Assembly (NCBI GenBank): GCA_035541895.1
Contig: DATKMK010000073.1
Location: 1 to 48,569, forward strand
Origin: DATKMK01 sp035541895
GTDB lineage: Bacteria > Desulfobacterota > Binatia > HRBIN30 > JACQVA1
Direction: 5' to 3'
DNA length: 48,569 nucleotides
Under the pieces are notes generated by a model, which was not told the DNA's origin, ran no database searches, and saw nothing but the letters and a program-made list of their open reading frames with translations. This document shows, piece by piece, positions 1 to 6,983 of this stretch. The stretch's first letter is position 1. Each line of letters begins with the position of its first letter. The translations under genes and the position numbers were made by a program.

Positions 1-2
1 GC

Positions 3-860
3 GCGCGCAAGCTGCGCCACGGCGCGGCCAACCTGCTCGGTGGCCGCGCGTGGCGCTTCGAACTGTTTTCGCTGACCACGGCCGAGATCGGAATTCCCGC
101 GAATCCGAGCGCGGCGAGCGCGCTGCTGCTCCGCATGCTCAACCACGGCCTCGTTCCGCAACACTACCTGGCGCGGCGCCCCGAACGCCTCTTGCGCGGC
201 TATGTACTCGACTACCTCGCGCAGGAAATCCAGGCCGAAGCGCTCGTGCGGAACGTGCCCGCCTTTGCGCGCTTTCTTGACGCCGTCAGCACGACTCACG
301 GGCAACTGTTGAACTACGCGACGGTCGCGCGCGACTGCGGCGTGTCCGCGAAGACGGTGCGCGAGTATTACCAGATCCTCGACGACACCCTGCTCGGCTT
401 CCGCCTAGCGCCGTGGCGCAAGGCGCGCAAACGCCGCTTGATCGAGACCGAGAAATACTTCCTCTTCGACGTCGGGATCGTCCGGGCGCTCTCCGGAATG
501 CGCCTCGTGCAACCGGGCAGCGAGGAGTTCGGCCGCGCCTTCGAACACTTCCTCATTCAAGAGGTGCGCGCGTACCTCTCATATCGCGAGCGTGATCTGG
601 CGCTGTCGTACTGGCGCACCAGCACCGGCCTGGAGGTCGACCTCATCGTCGGCGCGCTCGATCTCGCAATCGAGTTCAAAGCGTCCGCCAAAGTTGGCGA
701 GGGCGATGCCCGCGGCCTACGAGCCCTGGCGGAGGACCAGAAGGCGAAGCGGCGCATGATCGTCTGCCTCGCGGGTGAACCGCGACGCCTTGGCGATGGA
801 ATCGAGATCTGGCCCTGGCCCCAGTTCTGCCAACGCTTGTGGGCCGGAGAGTGGTTTTGA
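3..860 (+). CDS. AAA-family ATPase with C-terminal DUF4143 domain, 5' truncated by window edge
   Basis: The frame is open from the window edge, so only the last 285 codons are seen and the P-loop lies outside. The visible N-terminal part, ARKLRHGAANLL followed by LFSLTTAEIG, is the end of the AAA module of the ATPase family that carries DUF4143. The middle has a winged-helix-like stretch (ARDCGVSAKTVREYYQILDD). The C-terminal DUF4143 part has a PD-(D/E)XK-like core: GLEVDLIV, then AIEFKAS. These proteins are common in environmental genomes, often next to mobile or repeat DNA, and have no agreed cellular role. Palindromic repeats follow the stop codon. The family call is firm; function is not known. 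Confidence 0.85.
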   Translation, partial: ARKLRHGAANLLGGRAWRFELFSLTTAEIGIPANPSAASALLLRMLNHGLVPQHYLARRPERLLRGYVLDYLAQEIQAEALVRNVPAFARFLDAVSTTHGQLLNYATVARDCGVSAKTVREYYQILDDTLLGFRLAPWRKARKRRLIETEKYFLFDVGIVRALSGMRLVQPGSEEFGRAFEHFLIQEVRAYLSYRERDLALSYWRTSTGLEVDLIVGALDLAIEFKASAKVGEGDARGLRALAEDQKAKRRMIVCLAGEPRRLGDGIEIWPWPQFCQRLWAGEWF

Positions 861-904
861 CGGGCGCGCGAAATCGCGGGACGCGCAGACCAGCCGCAAG
901 GCAG

Positions 905-950
905 ACCCCTCGTGAATTCTCCCCTGGGCAAGGGGAGACCACAGAGGGGT
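905..950. repeat. Double-stem palindromic repeat, copy R1
   Basis: An outer stem ACCCCTC (905-911) / GAGGGGT (944-950) encloses a perfect inner stem TCTCCCCT (918-925) / AGGGGAGA (931-938). It closely resembles R2 at 1891-1935 in sequence and plan. It looks like a small dispersed intergenic palindrome of the REP/MITE kind and lies just after the ATPase gene. Confidence 0.75.
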
Positions 951-968
951 TCCCTCGTCGCGATGTCC

Positions 969-1013
969 CATACCTTGTAAATCTGCACCCACGGTGCAAA
1001 TCAGCAAGGCATG
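969..1013. repeat. 45-bp imperfect palindrome
   Basis: Two 21-base arms (969-989 and 993-1013) around a 3-base centre match at 16 of 21 positions when one is reverse-complemented. The best-paired part is TGCACC/GGTGCA next to the centre. It lies between the ATPase gene and the secreted-protein gene. It could be a mobile-element end, a transcript hairpin or an operator; the sequence alone does not decide. Confidence 0.55.
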
Positions 1014-1133
1014 AAATTGGTCCGTCGCAAGGCACGCGGCCGCGGATTCGTCTCTATGTGCGGCCGCGCACGTGTGACCAAGACGTTCTTCGAACCGCTG
1101 CCTGCAGCGGAACTCAAGGCGCAGGAACGCTGA
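1011..1133 (+). CDS. Possible 40-residue basic small ORF
   Basis: An ATG at 1011 opens a 40-codon frame (starts MKLVRRKARGRG, ends ELKAQER) that stops just before the secreted-protein gene. The start overlaps the imperfect palindrome. The nearest purine-rich stretch (AAGG) is too close to the ATG to be a good ribosome site. I do not recognise it; it may be chance, or the tail of a lost gene. A second hairpin, arms 1035-1043 and 1060-1068, lies inside it. Confidence 0.2.
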   Translation: MKLVRRKARGRGFVSMCGRARVTKTFFEPLPAAELKAQER

Positions 1134-1140
1134 GCTGCCG

Positions 1141-1884
1141 GTGCGTGCGCTTGTCTTACTGATCGTTCTCGCCTCGCTCGCGCGTGTCGCCCACGCGGCC
1201 GGGCCGACCCTGACCGCCGTGCCGCATCAGCAGCGCACCCGCGCCGCAGACGCCGGCATCGTGCCACTGTGGGACACGCGCTGGTGGATCACACTGCGCG
1301 CGACGCGTGGCGACGCAGCACTCGTACGCATCGAGTACAGTGCGCGATTCCAGGAGAGCACCGACCCGCGCTCGCTCGCCGGCGGCTTCGACGTCGGCGC
1401 CGCCGATCGCGACGCCGTGAGCGGTCGCATCGTCGTCACCTGTCCGGTGCGTCCCGACTACGAGAAGAAACTGCGGATAAAACTCCGCGTCAGCGACACG
1501 AGCGGGACAGCGAGCGAGTGGACCGAGCTGGATTTTCCGGTGCGCAACGATCCGTACGATCCCGTCATCAAAGCCATTCCGGTCTCGATCGCGCCGCAGG
1601 CCGATCGCCGCAGCGAAGTGCGCGGCACGGTCGAGGTCGTAGCTGACGACCGCATGCGCATCAGCGAAGTGAAGGACGCGCTCAAACACAAGGCCCGCGA
1701 GCAAGGCGGCGACGCGGTGGTGAACTTCCGTACGGTGTCGGGCAGCGACGACTCGGTGACCTTCGCGGCAGATGTCGTTCACTACGTCGAGATCGCCCCG
1801 CCGCCGGAGGCCGCACCAACGCCGCTTCCCGTTCCCTCTGATCGGGTGCTGGGCGAGATTGCGATGCCGGCGGCGCGCCGCTGA
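1141..1884 (+). CDS. Secreted protein of unknown function
   Basis: This 247-residue protein starts at a GTG. The start is supported by the Sec-type signal peptide it opens: MRALVLLIVLASL, then ARVAHAA with likely cleavage after AHA. No strong ribosome site is visible. The middle looks like beta-sandwich sequence. Residues about 150-220 contain a segment (VEVVADD, KHKAREQGGDAVVNF) like small bacterial folds in which an Ala/Gly-rich helix carries GGDAVVN, as in YbjQ-like or DUF4156-like lipoproteins; that resemblance is weak. A Pro-rich tail (APPPEAAPTPLPVP) ends the protein. The gene is flanked on both sides by related palindromic repeats. Export is fairly sure; function unknown. Confidence 0.7.
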   Translation: MRALVLLIVLASLARVAHAAGPTLTAVPHQQRTRAADAGIVPLWDTRWWITLRATRGDAALVRIEYSARFQESTDPRSLAGGFDVGAADRDAVSGRIVVTCPVRPDYEKKLRIKLRVSDTSGTASEWTELDFPVRNDPYDPVIKAIPVSIAPQADRRSEVRGTVEVVADDRMRISEVKDALKHKAREQGGDAVVNFRTVSGSDDSVTFAADVVHYVEIAPPPEAAPTPLPVPSDRVLGEIAMPAARR

Positions 1885-1890
1885 AGGACG

Positions 1891-1935
1891 ACCCCTCTTC
1901 GATTCTCCCCTTGCCAAGGGGAGACTAAGAGGGGT
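1891..1935. repeat. Double-stem palindromic repeat, copy R2
   Basis: A perfect 9-bp outer stem ACCCCTCTT (1891-1899) / AAGAGGGGT (1927-1935) encloses a perfect 9-bp inner stem TCTCCCCTT (1904-1912) / AAGGGGAGA (1916-1924). It starts 6 bases after the secreted-protein stop and just before the converging GST remnant. It could serve as a bidirectional transcript terminator. It is the better-preserved copy of the R1 repeat. Confidence 0.8.
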
Positions 1936-1940
1936 GTTGT

Positions 1941-2300
1941 CTACACCGCCGCCGCGGCTTTGGTGATTGCCTCGAACTCGCGTGCGACGCACGGGCGCGC
2001 CAGCACGCGCTGGAACCATTGCATGAGCTGCGGCTCGGTCTCGGTCGGCGGAACGCCCAGGGTCGAGGCGTAGCCGATCACCAGGAACGTCGCGATGTCC
2101 GCGACGGTGAAAACGCCGCACAGATACTCGCGGCTGTGCAGCTCGCGTTCGAGCGCGGTGTAGCGGCGGCGCAGCGCGTCGGTCGCGGCCGTCACGCGAG
2201 CCATGTCGCGCGCCGCGTTGTCGCGCTTGGTGAACAGCTCCTGGACCAACGGCGTGACTTCCTCGCTCATCGCCAAGTCGGCCTCGTCCTCGAGTTGGCG
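1941..2300 (-). pseudogene. Glutathione S-transferase, C-terminal remnant
   Basis: The reverse strand encodes the all-helical C-terminal domain of a GST. Recognisable sequence begins RQLEDEADLAMSEEV and runs through LHSREYLCGVFTVADIATF, the N-capping/TVADI motif typical of GSTs, to the C-terminal end. The thioredoxin-like N-terminal domain that binds glutathione is absent. Immediately upstream, from about position 2299, the DNA encodes the start of an unrelated transporter in another frame. A TTG at 2276 could restart translation, but the product would lack the glutathione site. I read this as a deletion scar, although a real short C-domain protein is possible. An intact GST gene lies at 46604-47212. 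Confidence 0.75.
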
Positions 2301-2433
2301 GCAGCGCGCCGAACACCACCATGCACACCGCTCCGATCATCGCCGCGCCAGTGCGGTAGACGCGAAATCCCGGCAGCTCGCCGGCCATCAGCACGAGGTA
2401 GGTGAAGCCGAAGATGACGAGCGCAGCGATCAT
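2299..2433 (-). pseudogene. 5' fragment of ArsB/NhaD-type anion transporter gene
   Basis: The reverse strand from ATG 2433 encodes 45 residues: MIAALVIFGFTYLVLMAGEL, then PGFRV, YRTGAAMIGAV and FGALP. This matches the first one and a half helices of ion-transporter-superfamily proteins (ArsB, NhaD, citrate-type), including the conserved RTGAA segment. After FGALP the frame leaves transporter sequence, while the GST remnant begins in a different frame at the same spot. The other helices are missing. Its own promoter-like hexamers survive upstream, so the broken transcript may still be made. Confidence 0.65.
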
Positions 2434-2458
2434 CGGGACGGAAGGAGCATGTGGGCCA

Positions 2459-2486
2459 GCGATACCATTCGCTTGGCCAGCGTCAA
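2459..2486 (-). promoter_or_regulatory. Promoter-like hexamers upstream of transporter remnant
   Basis: Read on the reverse strand, TTGACG (2481-2486) and TATCGC (2459-2464) are 16 bases apart and 25 bases upstream of the fragment's ATG. Sigma-70-like by pattern only. Confidence 0.35.
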
Positions 2487-2502
2487 CCGCCGCGCGCCGA
2501 CA

Positions 2503-2530
2503 TTGACTCGCGCGGGTATCGTGTCATAGC
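2503..2530 (+). promoter_or_regulatory. Promoter-like hexamers upstream of the DUF748 gene
   Basis: TTGACT (2503-2508) and CATAGC (2525-2530) are 16 bases apart and 32 bases before the ATG at 2563. They lie back to back with the reverse promoter at 2459-2486, as expected for a divergent pair. Pattern match only. Confidence 0.35.
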
Positions 2531-2562
2531 TCAGCTTTCCGGCGCCTCTCGGGGAATGAGCG

Positions 2563-5500
2563 ATGGCCATCGGACCCTGGCTTGCCTTGGCAAAACGCTG
2601 GCGACGGTGGCTCATCGTCGTCGGCGTGCTGATGGTCGTCCGCGCCGCGCTTCCAGAAGTCCTTCGCCGCGTCATCGTCTCGCAAGCGTCGCAGGCGCTG
2701 CGAACCCGCGTCGATCTCGGCGACGTCGACCTCGCCCTGGTCCGCGGCGGCGTGGAGTTGAAGGACTTCGCGATTCACGCGCCAAGTGCCGGACAGGAAG
2801 CGCCTGCCGCCGACACACCGGTGTTGATCGGCTGGAAGCGGCTGGCGGTCGAGCTGCGCTGGCTCAAGCTGTTCTCGAAAACCATCGAATTGCGCGAAGG
2901 TGTCCTCGAATCACCGCGTGTCGCACTCGATCGGCTCGCCGACGGCGGGTTCAACCTGCTGGCGCTGGTGCCGGCATCGGCGCCTGCCTCGCCAACGCCC
3001 GAGGCCGCGCCGCCGGCGAAATCCAGTTGGGCGTTCGGACTCGACCGCTTCGTGTTGATCGATGGCGGCGTGTTGTTTCGCGACCTGAGCACCGAAGGCA
3101 GCGAACCGATCAACCTCGACCTCAATGCGCTTGAGGTGCATGAGATTGAACTGCGCCCGGGCGTGTACGGCCAGCCCGCGCAGCTTCATCTCAAGGTCAC
3201 CACCGATCAAGCGTCGGTGGAGCTCGACGCGCGCCTCACCCTGCGCGAGGACGGATATGCGCTGGAGGCGGCGCTGAACGCGCAGAACCTGCCGTTGCGG
3301 CGCGCGCGGTTCTACATCCCCAAAGTCGGCTGGAGCGCGTTGGAGGGGCAAGGCGACGCCACGCTGACCTACCACCTGGACACGGGCAAGCAGAACGAGT
3401 TGCGCGGTACCGTCGCGGTGCGCGATCTGGCCGTGCGGATTCCGCAAATCGAGCAACCCGGGTTGGCGTGGAAGAGCCTGACGGTAACGGTCGACCCGGT
3501 CGATCTGCTCGCGCATCGCGCGACGATCACCGACGTGACGCTGAGCGGTGCGTCGTTGCTGGTGCGGCCGAAGGGCGGCGTGGTCCTGCCGCTGCTCGCA
3601 TCGGCCGTCACCGGTGAGCCCGCGCCGGGATCGTCTGCCGCACCCGACGCGACACCGGAAGCACCAGCGGCACCGCCCACTGCACCGACCGGCGCCAAGT
3701 CGGACGCGGCCGCGTGGCAATGGTCGCTGGCCTCGCTGCGGATCGACGATGCACACGTGCGCCTACTGCCCGACCTCACGCTCGATATCGGAATCGGCAT
3801 GAGCTTGAAGGGACTCGCAGATCCCGAGCAGCAGCCGGCGCACATCGAGCTGACCCTCGCACCGGGCGCGGGCTCGATCAAAGCCGAGGGAGCGCTGCAA
3901 CTGAAGTCACCGGGGTTCGCTGGCACGGTGCAGATTGCCGAGTTGTCGATCCCGGAACTCATCGCTGCTTCAGGCGCTGTGTCGGGCGATCTGTTGCAAG
4001 CGGCGTATCTCAGCTCGAACCTCGCGATCGAAGCCGGACTGGCCTCCGGGTCGAACCCGGTGGGGCCACGCGACGTGCGAGTGAACGGCACGCTCTCGCT
4101 CGCCAACGTGCAGGCGAAGACCCCGGCTCCGTACGCGTTCAATGTCGGCACCGGCGCGCTGAACGTGTGGATCGACGAGTTGTTACTCCCGGGCGTGATT
4201 CCGGGCGCCGCGCCGGAGACCCCGCCGCCAGACGTCCGATTCCGTGGGCGCGTGGGCCTCGCGGATCTGCGGGTCGCCGCACCTGCACCGCAGGCGCTAT
4301 CGATCGGCGCGCGCACGATCGAGTTGGCGCTCGGCGAGCTGACCGCGCCGGCCACGCTGCTCGGTGTCGGCGCGAATCCCGCACAATCGCCCGGCGACAT
4401 CCACGTGAAGGGACAATTCGGGTTGAACGATTTGCAGGTCGCTGGCGCCGACCCGAAGATATTCTCTGTCGGCACGCACATCTTTGTCCTACCGATCGCC
4501 GAGGTGGTCGTCCCCGGGGCAGCGACGCAACCCTTGCGTGTCGCGCTCGGCGACGTGCAGCTCAGCGGTCCGACTGTTCGGATCACGCGGACGGCGGACG
4601 GATTGGTGCTTCCGAAGTTGGGATCCGAGGCGCGGCCTCAGCCCGCACCCACACCAGTGGCGCAGTCCGGCGCGGCCCCGGTGCGGCCGATCGAAGTCGC
4701 GGTGAAATCGTTCCGGCTTGCACAGGGAAGCGCGGCGATGACCGATCGAACGGTGAAACCGTTCTTCGCCGGTCGACTCGGACCGCTCGACGTTTCAGCC
4801 CGCGACGTTCGCTGGCCCCAATTGGCGCTGAGCGATCTACGTGCGAGCCTCGGCATCAATGATCAAGGAACCGTCAAGGTCTACGCTGGAACCAAGCAGC
4901 AAGCTGGTTGGTTCGAGGTCAACGGCGACAGCATTGCCCTCACGCCGTTCAACCCCTACGTCACCAGCATGTCGAGTTACGGGATCACCGGCGGTACGCT
5001 GTCCGTTGCGACCAAAGGGTCGTTCGCCGGTGATCGCTATGACACCGACACCTGGCTGACGTTGCACGACTTCGATGTGTCGGGCGCGGCCGGCGACTCG
5101 CTGTTCCAGCAGCAGTTCGGCATTCCCCTCACCATGGCGCTGGCGTTGATGCGCGACCTCAACGGCGACATCGGCCTCGGGATTCCGGTGCAAGTGAATC
5201 CGGAAGGCACACGGGTCGACGTCCTGTCCGTGGTCGGCGTGGCGCTGCGGCATGCGATCGTGAACGCGCTGGCGTCGCCGCTCAAGCTCGTCGGCGCTGC
5301 GTTCGGCGGCGGGAAAGAGGGGCCGGTCGCACCGGCGCCGATCCTCTTCCGGCTTGGTCGTGCCGCGCCGACCACCGCCGGTGCCGAACAGATCGACCAA
5401 CTGGGCGGGCTGCTCGCCAGCCGCGCCGGCCTCGGTGTGACGTTGGACGCAAAGGTGACCGCGAGCGACGTGCGCTGGCTGCGCGAGCAAGCTTTGCGCG

Positions 5501-5841
5501 CGGAGTGGGCGCAGCAGGGTATGTTTGCCAAGCTTGGCGGACTGACCCAGCGCGGAACTCGCGAGCGTGTTCGCAAGGCACTCGAAGCTCGCGCTAACGA
5601 CGAACCGGGCGAGTTGTCGGCTGACGACGGTGCCGCGCTCGACCGATGGATCGCCGAGCGGCCGAGCATTCCGCCGGACCAGTTGGAGCAATTGGTCGCC
5701 GCGCGAACTGCGGCGGTCGAGCAGGCGCTGGTCGAACAACACGGGATTGATGCCCAGCGGATCTTGCGGCAGCCGGCGGCGGTGAGTCCTGTGGAGGGCG
5801 ACCCGACGGTTGGAATCACCGTCGGCGCCGCGCGCAGGTAG
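2563..5841 (+). CDS. DUF748 / AsmA-like envelope protein
   Basis: This 1092-residue protein has one N-terminal transmembrane anchor (residues about 14-36, RWLIVVGVLMVVRAALP) followed by a long periplasmic region. That region contains repeated beta-strand segments (LRIDDAHVRLLPDLT, VRIPQIEQPGLAWKSLTVTV) and Pro/Ala-rich linkers. The DUF748 hallmark is near residues 770-920: a GTLSV segment, then LLFQQQFGIPLTMALALMRD-like sequence, NGDIGLGIPVQ and NALASPLKLVGAAFGGG. The last 170 residues look like a degenerate OmpA-type module (ILFRLGRAAPTTAGAEQIDQ). Family members resemble AsmA/TamB lipid-transfer bridges, so a role in outer-membrane lipid homeostasis is likely but inferred. The bpt gene follows after 6 bases. 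Confidence 0.85.
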   Translation: MAIGPWLALAKRWRRWLIVVGVLMVVRAALPEVLRRVIVSQASQALRTRVDLGDVDLALVRGGVELKDFAIHAPSAGQEAPAADTPVLIGWKRLAVELRWLKLFSKTIELREGVLESPRVALDRLADGGFNLLALVPASAPASPTPEAAPPAKSSWAFGLDRFVLIDGGVLFRDLSTEGSEPINLDLNALEVHEIELRPGVYGQPAQLHLKVTTDQASVELDARLTLREDGYALEAALNAQNLPLRRARFYIPKVGWSALEGQGDATLTYHLDTGKQNELRGTVAVRDLAVRIPQIEQPGLAWKSLTVTVDPVDLLAHRATITDVTLSGASLLVRPKGGVVLPLLASAVTGEPAPGSSAAPDATPEAPAAPPTAPTGAKSDAAAWQWSLASLRIDDAHVRLLPDLTLDIGIGMSLKGLADPEQQPAHIELTLAPGAGSIKAEGALQLKSPGFAGTVQIAELSIPELIAASGAVSGDLLQAAYLSSNLAIEAGLASGSNPVGPRDVRVNGTLSLANVQAKTPAPYAFNVGTGALNVWIDELLLPGVIPGAAPETPPPDVRFRGRVGLADLRVAAPAPQALSIGARTIELALGELTAPATLLGVGANPAQSPGDIHVKGQFGLNDLQVAGADPKIFSVGTHIFVLPIAEVVVPGAATQPLRVALGDVQLSGPTVRITRTADGLVLPKLGSEARPQPAPTPVAQSGAAPVRPIEVAVKSFRLAQGSAAMTDRTVKPFFAGRLGPLDVSARDVRWPQLALSDLRASLGINDQGTVKVYAGTKQQAGWFEVNGDSIALTPFNPYVTSMSSYGITGGTLSVATKGSFAGDRYDTDTWLTLHDFDVSGAAGDSLFQQQFGIPLTMALALMRDLNGDIGLGIPVQVNPEGTRVDVLSVVGVALRHAIVNALASPLKLVGAAFGGGKEGPVAPAPILFRLGRAAPTTAGAEQIDQLGGLLASRAGLGVTLDAKVTASDVRWLREQALRAEWAQQGMFAKLGGLTQRGTRERVRKALEARANDEPGELSADDGAALDRWIAERPSIPPDQLEQLVAARTAAVEQALVEQHGIDAQRILRQPAAVSPVEGDPTVGITVGAARR

Positions 5842-5847
5842 CGGGTC

Positions 5848-6585
5848 ATGCGTCCCCTCAACAAGCCGCGCACGATCGCGGGCGATCCTCCCGAATGGAT
5901 CGTGCACGACGAACCGATTCCTTGTCCCTACCTGCCTGGTCAGATCGCGCGACTCCCCCTCCGTCTGCCGGCGCGCGCCTTGCGGGCCACGGAGTTTTCT
6001 CAGCGCTTGGCCGAAGGTGATCGGCGGCAGGGGCGACTGTTGTATCGGCCCAACTGCCCGTCATGCCGAGCCTGCGAGGCGATCCGCATCGAGGTCGACG
6101 CGTTTACGCCGCAGCGGACCCAGCGCCGAGTCCTGCGCCGCGGGGATGCGGCACTGCAAGTGGAGATCGGTCCCCCGACCATGACGGCGGAAAAAGTCGA
6201 ACTCTACAACCGCCACAAGATCGAGCGCGAGCTGCTCGTCGGGACCGACCTGCTCGACGCCAGCGGGTACGAACAGTTCCTCGTGGACACCTGCGTCGAC
6301 ACGGTGGAACTCGTCTATCGGCACGCCGGAGCGCTGGTCGGAGTCGCGATCACAGACCGCGCCGCGGACTCGCTGTCGGCGGTCTACTGCTTCTTCGATC
6401 CGGACTACGCGCGCTGGAGTCCCGGCGCGTACTCGATTCTGAAGCAGATCGAACTGTGTCGCCGCTGGGACCTCCGCTATCTGTATCTCGGCCTCTACGT
6501 CGCTGACTGCGCGGCGATGCGCTACAAGGCCGGCTACCGCCCGCACGAGCGGTTGGTCGGCAGCACGTGGATGCGATTCTGCTAG
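5848..6585 (+). CDS. bpt: Aspartate/glutamate leucyltransferase (N-end rule, Bpt/ATE type)
   Basis: This 245-residue protein has the full length and architecture of the bacterial ATE/Bpt family. These enzymes transfer an amino acid, usually leucine, from aminoacyl-tRNA to N-terminal Asp or Glu, marking proteins for ClpAP in the cytosol. The N-terminal cysteine cluster CPYLPG ... YRPNCPSCRACEAIRI is present. The GNAT-like C-terminal part shows LVGVAITD, AVYCFFDPDYARWSPGAYSI and YLYLGLYVADCAAMRYKAGYRP, the signature of the family. The start codon is 6 bases after the DUF748 stop, so the two genes are probably co-transcribed. Leucyl rather than arginyl specificity is inferred from bacterial relatives. 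Confidence 0.93.
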   Translation: MRPLNKPRTIAGDPPEWIVHDEPIPCPYLPGQIARLPLRLPARALRATEFSQRLAEGDRRQGRLLYRPNCPSCRACEAIRIEVDAFTPQRTQRRVLRRGDAALQVEIGPPTMTAEKVELYNRHKIERELLVGTDLLDASGYEQFLVDTCVDTVELVYRHAGALVGVAITDRAADSLSAVYCFFDPDYARWSPGAYSILKQIELCRRWDLRYLYLGLYVADCAAMRYKAGYRPHERLVGSTWMRFC

Positions 6586-6689
6586 CACGACCTGCCACAG
6601 CACGTGCCGTGGGCTTGTCGGGAGCACCTCCGTCGCGCCGCTACTTTGGTGACGCGCTGGCAAATCGGATGATAGCGATCGCCTAGACA

Positions 6690-6734
6690 GATGCAGTCAC
6701 ATTCGATGCAGTGCGGTGTGGCATCATCACTGCA
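6690..6734. promoter_or_regulatory. Direct and inverted repeats upstream of the XRE regulator
   Basis: GATGCAGT occurs at 6690-6697 and again at 6705-6712, 15 bases apart. The second copy overlaps an inverted repeat, TGCAGTG (6707-6713) / CACTGCA (6728-6734). The cluster ends 35 bases before the regulator's ATG. It is a candidate operator for that regulator. Confidence 0.4.
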
Positions 6735-6769
6735 CGAAAGCCGTCACGCCGGAAGACAGGTTGGGTCCT

Positions 6770-6976
6770 ATGCGATTGACGAGCCTGAAGTTGCGCCGGT
6801 TCGAGCGAGGGCTGCTGCAACTCGAAGTCGCGCGGCGCGCCGAGATGACCTGGGGACGACTGTCGGAGATCGAGAACGGCCGTGTCGATCCGCAGCCCGA
6901 CGAGCTGCAACGGATCGCATCGGCGCTGGGCATCTCCGCGCAGCACCTGCTGGGGGCGGCGGTTCGCCCGCGCTGA
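6770..6976 (+). CDS. XRE-family HTH transcriptional regulator (small)
   Basis: A 68-residue protein that is almost entirely one Cro/CI-type helix-turn-helix: LRRFERGLLQLEVARRAEMT (first helices), WGRLSEIENGRVDPQPDEL (recognition helix and the SEIENGR motif), and ALGISAQHLLG (last helix). I chose ATG 6770, preceded by the purine-rich GGAAGACAGG, over an upstream in-frame ATG at 6716 because the HTH begins at once and the upstream stretch carries repeats. There is no second domain for ligand sensing. Repeats at 6690-6734 may be its binding sites. The downstream neighbour is convergent, so no regulated partner is obvious. Confidence 0.8.
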   Translation: MRLTSLKLRRFERGLLQLEVARRAEMTWGRLSEIENGRVDPQPDELQRIASALGISAQHLLGAAVRPR

Positions 6977-6983
6977 CGCGCGA

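Noticed and set aside
1156..2298. Reverse-strand continuation of the transporter fragment to 425 codons
   Set aside because: After residue 45 the sequence is Arg/Ala/His-rich and antisense to the secreted-protein gene; only the first 45 residues match a transporter.
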